5,390 bases of DNA from Thaumarchaeota archaeon UBA183 (GTDB lineage Archaea > Thermoproteota > Nitrososphaeria > Nitrososphaerales > UBA183), in NCBI GenBank assembly GCA_002495205.1, contig DAEE01000015.1:1-5390 (forward strand), in the 5' to 3' direction. Made by a program: the position numbers and the translations under genes. Below, in pieces: positions 4,104 through 5,390 of the stretch; positions within the stretch are counted from its first letter, which is position 1, and every line of letters begins with the position of its first letter. The notes beneath the pieces were generated by a model. It saw only the letters and a program-made list of their open reading frames with translations. It made no database searches and was not told the DNA's origin.

Positions 4104-5015
4104 CTATGCGCCCCTCCTGTTCAGGAACGGATGGGTCGTGAACTCCACGTTCCCCTTCGAGTCAATCTTCATAGTGCTCTTCCTATCCTCCCAGCAGACC
4201 GTCGCCACGCCTACTGCGAAGGAGGCCGGGTGGCGGTTGACCGCGTCTATGTGGACGTCCAGCGCGGTCGTCGAGCCTCCCACCCCGTGTGGCCCCCAGC
4301 CGAGCTTGTTTATCGCCTGCAGGAGCGACACCTCGATCTTGGATATCTCAGGGTCAGGGTTGCGCTGGCCGATGTCCGCCAGCAGCGCTCTCTTGGCGAG
4401 CTTCATCGCTATGTCCGCTGTCGGGCCAAGTCCGATGCCCACAACGACAGGAGGACAGGGCTTGGGGCCCTGCTCGAATATGTCGTCGAGCACGAGCTTG
4501 TAGACCCCTTTCATCCCTTCCGCAGGGGGTATCACCTTCGCCAGGCTCGGAGCCTCGCTCCCCCCTCCCTTCAGCACTACCGTGACCTCGGCGTCAGCGC
4601 CTGGGACCAGTTCCCATTCGATCCAGGGAATCCTGTCGGCCGTGTTGTTGCCGGAGTTCTTGCCCGTGAAGATGCTCACTGAATTCGGCCGGAGAGGTAC
4701 GTCGGCCGTGGCCTTCACTGTGGCGTTCCTTAGGATCTCCTCAAGCTTCCCCAGGTACGCGAACCTGTCGCCTGCCTTGACGTAGAATATCACTGTGCCA
4801 GTATCTTGGCAGGAAGGCCGGCCCTCCGCCTCGGCCACGTCCAGATTCTTCAGCATGGAGCCGATGACCTTCTTTGCCAGCTCCGTGGACTCGTTCTGTT
4901 GCGCTTCCTTCAGCGCCTGCTTGACGTCGGGAGGAAGGTAGATCGCCGCCGCGGAGATGAGGCGGGCAGCAGCGTCGGTCAACCTCGCCTCGGCTGTCAC
5001 CGCCTGCTGGCTCAT
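4104..5015 (-). CDS. fumA: Fumarate hydratase class I, alpha subunit (4Fe-4S)
   Basis: A 303-residue subunit carrying the [4Fe-4S] cluster that acts as a Lewis acid in the fumarate/malate reaction. The three expected cluster cysteines are all present: Cys69 in PSCQDTGT, Cys187 in PKPCPPVVVGIG and Cys274 in VCWEDRK. Other family segments include DVPLRPNSVSIFTGKNSGNNT (105-125), VLKGGGSEAPS (148-158) and WGPHGVGGSTTALDV (240-254). The length is usual for this subunit. ATG 5015 has a TATA box 25-30 bases upstream. The stop TAG (4106-4104) abuts the beta start, so the two are co-transcribed and probably translationally coupled. Such oxygen-sensitive clusters are typical of anaerobic or microaerobic metabolism, but many aerobic archaea use this class too. 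L(+)-tartrate dehydratase alpha is the main alternative; no tartrate genes are nearby, and fumarase is the default in archaeal carbon metabolism. Confidence 0.92.
   Translation of the reverse strand: MSQQAVTAEARLTDAAARLISAAAIYLPPDVKQALKEAQQNESTELAKKVIGSMLKNLDVAEAEGRPSCQDTGTVIFYVKAGDRFAYLGKLEEILRNATVKATADVPLRPNSVSIFTGKNSGNNTADRIPWIEWELVPGADAEVTVVLKGGGSEAPSLAKVIPPAEGMKGVYKLVLDDIFEQGPKPCPPVVVGIGLGPTADIAMKLAKRALLADIGQRNPDPEISKIEVSLLQAINKLGWGPHGVGGSTTALDVHIDAVNRHPASFAVGVATVCWEDRKSTMKIDSKGNVEFTTHPFLNRRGA
4111..4118 (-). promoter_or_regulatory. Ribosome-binding site for fumarase beta, inside the end of alpha
   Basis: The minus strand reads AGGAGGGG near the end of the alpha coding sequence, with about 9 bases between its GGAGG core and TTG 4103. 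It favours the unusual TTG start over ATG 4076. It is the clearest Shine-Dalgarno sequence at a gene start in the window, fitting an internal operon gene, whereas the promoter-proximal genes look leaderless. Confidence 0.7.
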
Positions 5016-5039
5016 GGTTTTTGTCCCCTCGGATATGGG

Positions 5040-5045
5040 TTATAC
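5040..5045 (-). promoter_or_regulatory. Putative TATA box of the fumarase operon
   Basis: The minus strand reads GTATAA, 25-30 bases upstream of ATG 5015. It is the best TATA match in the window at the best distance, so the alpha-beta operon probably starts here as a leaderless mRNA, independently of the acyl-CoA synthetase gene upstream. Confidence 0.6.
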
Positions 5046-5047
5046 GA

Positions 5048-5067
5048 CCTGCCCCTAAACTGGCAGG
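5048..5067. promoter_or_regulatory. Inverted repeat next to the fumarase TATA box
   Basis: CCTGCC (5048-5053) and GGCAGG (5062-5067) form a perfect six-base inverted repeat around an 8-base spacer. The inner edge is two bases upstream of the TATA box, over the position of the BRE/TFB contact. It may be an operator, or a hairpin at the end of the upstream gene's transcript, but no T-run follows on the minus strand as an archaeal terminator would need. A second perfect palindrome, ACGCCGGCGT, lies at 5084-5093. Confidence 0.35.
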
Positions 5068-5115
5068 CCATTCGGGGAGATTTACGCCGGCGTCTGATCG
5101 CTTCTTTGCGAGCCG

Positions 5116-5390
5116 CTACGGGCCGCCGGTCACCCGGAGTCGGGAGTCCACGACCATTGCCCCCTTGCCTTCCGGAAGCACCATCAGAGGATTGAGGTCC
5201 AGCTCGGCGACTTCGGGGATTTCCTCCACCATCTGGCCGATACGGAGAATGGTCTCCCCGAGGGCCCCGGCGTCGTACCGCGCCCCACCCCGGTAGCCTT
5301 CGAGGAGCTGATGGGTCTTGAGGGACCGGACCATCCTCTCCGCGTCCTGCCTCGTGAGAGGAGGGAGGCCGACGGAGACGTCCTTGACCA
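5116..5390 (-). CDS. C-terminal fragment of an ADP-forming acyl-CoA synthetase (ATP-grasp domain, partial)
   Basis: The frame enters from the right edge and ends at TAG (5118-5116), leaving 90 complete codons. The fragment VGLPPLTRQDAERMVRSL, then HQLLEGYRGGARYD, and EVAELDLNPLMVL with a final VVDSRLRV match the end of the ATP-grasp (beta) part of acyl/acetyl-CoA synthetases (ADP-forming), where this region helps bind nucleotide and phosphate. These enzymes interconvert acyl-CoA, ADP and phosphate with acid, CoA and ATP. In ammonia-oxidising Thaumarchaeota, relatives serve as 3-hydroxypropionyl-CoA or 4-hydroxybutyryl-CoA synthetases of the carbon-fixation cycle; the substrate cannot be told from this piece. 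Whether it is a fused alpha-beta protein or a separate beta subunit is outside the window. The 100-base gap to fumarase contains that operon's promoter. Confidence 0.88.
   Translation of the reverse strand, partial: VKDVSVGLPPLTRQDAERMVRSLKTHQLLEGYRGGARYDAGALGETILRIGQMVEEIPEVAELDLNPLMVLPEGKGAMVVDSRLRVTGGP

Noticed and set aside
3921..4682. Long plus-strand open frame (253 codons) opposite the fumarase genes
   Set aside because: The minus strand here encodes two complete fumarase subunits with all key residues. The plus frame spans both genes and is a by-product of high GC content.
3501..5015. L(+)-tartrate dehydratase instead of fumarase
   Set aside because: The two families share the cluster cysteines and fold, so it cannot be excluded, but there is no tartrate transporter or regulator nearby and fumarase is the usual archaeal role.

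Overview
This is a gene-dense, GC-rich archaeal stretch with ten recognisable coding regions, two of them cut by the window edges. Archaeal origin is supported by several things. TATA-like boxes lie about 23-36 bases upstream of six start codons, mostly with no Shine-Dalgarno sequence, which is the leaderless pattern. There is a close relative of the tricorn-interacting aminopeptidase F1, an ADP-forming acyl-CoA synthetase fragment, a two-subunit iron-sulfur fumarase, and a cupredoxin with a C-terminal 'PEFPF' plus membrane-segment anchor of the kind common in Thaumarchaeota/Nitrososphaerota. I lean towards that phylum or a neighbouring lineage, with moderate confidence; no rRNA or other marker is present to settle it.

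Layout. Bases 1-84 (+) are the tail of an OB-fold single-strand DNA-binding protein. Then comes a DUSP23-like cysteine phosphatase (125-625, +). Convergent to it is a surface-anchored blue copper protein (657-1358, -), preceded on the same strand by a small three-helix membrane protein (1480-1761, -). The membrane protein is divergent from a winged-helix regulator (1862-2200, +), with two back-to-back promoters in the 100-base gap. The regulator's stop codon overlaps that of a proline iminopeptidase (2197-3084, -) in a shared CTAG. Upstream of that, all on the minus strand, are a small protein with an HCCC zinc-type motif (3152-3445), fumarase beta (3501-4103), fumarase alpha (4104-5015), and the C-terminus of an acyl-CoA synthetase (5116-5390).

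How the genes work together. The two fumarase genes form a tight operon (alpha stop TAG directly followed by beta start TTG) and encode one heteromeric enzyme of the citric acid cycle, or of a carbon-fixation cycle if this is a thaumarchaeon. The acyl-CoA synthetase upstream fits the same central-carbon theme, but the fumarase has its own promoter. The regulator and membrane protein look like a functional pair. The remaining genes have individual promoters and no evident shared pathway.

No mobile element, CRISPR array, tRNA, rRNA or phage gene is visible. I see no clear new multi-gene system. The best leads are the divergent regulator/membrane-protein pair with a near-palindrome in its promoter, the small HCCC zinc-type protein, and a set of GAAC-TTC palindromic elements around the copper-protein promoter.
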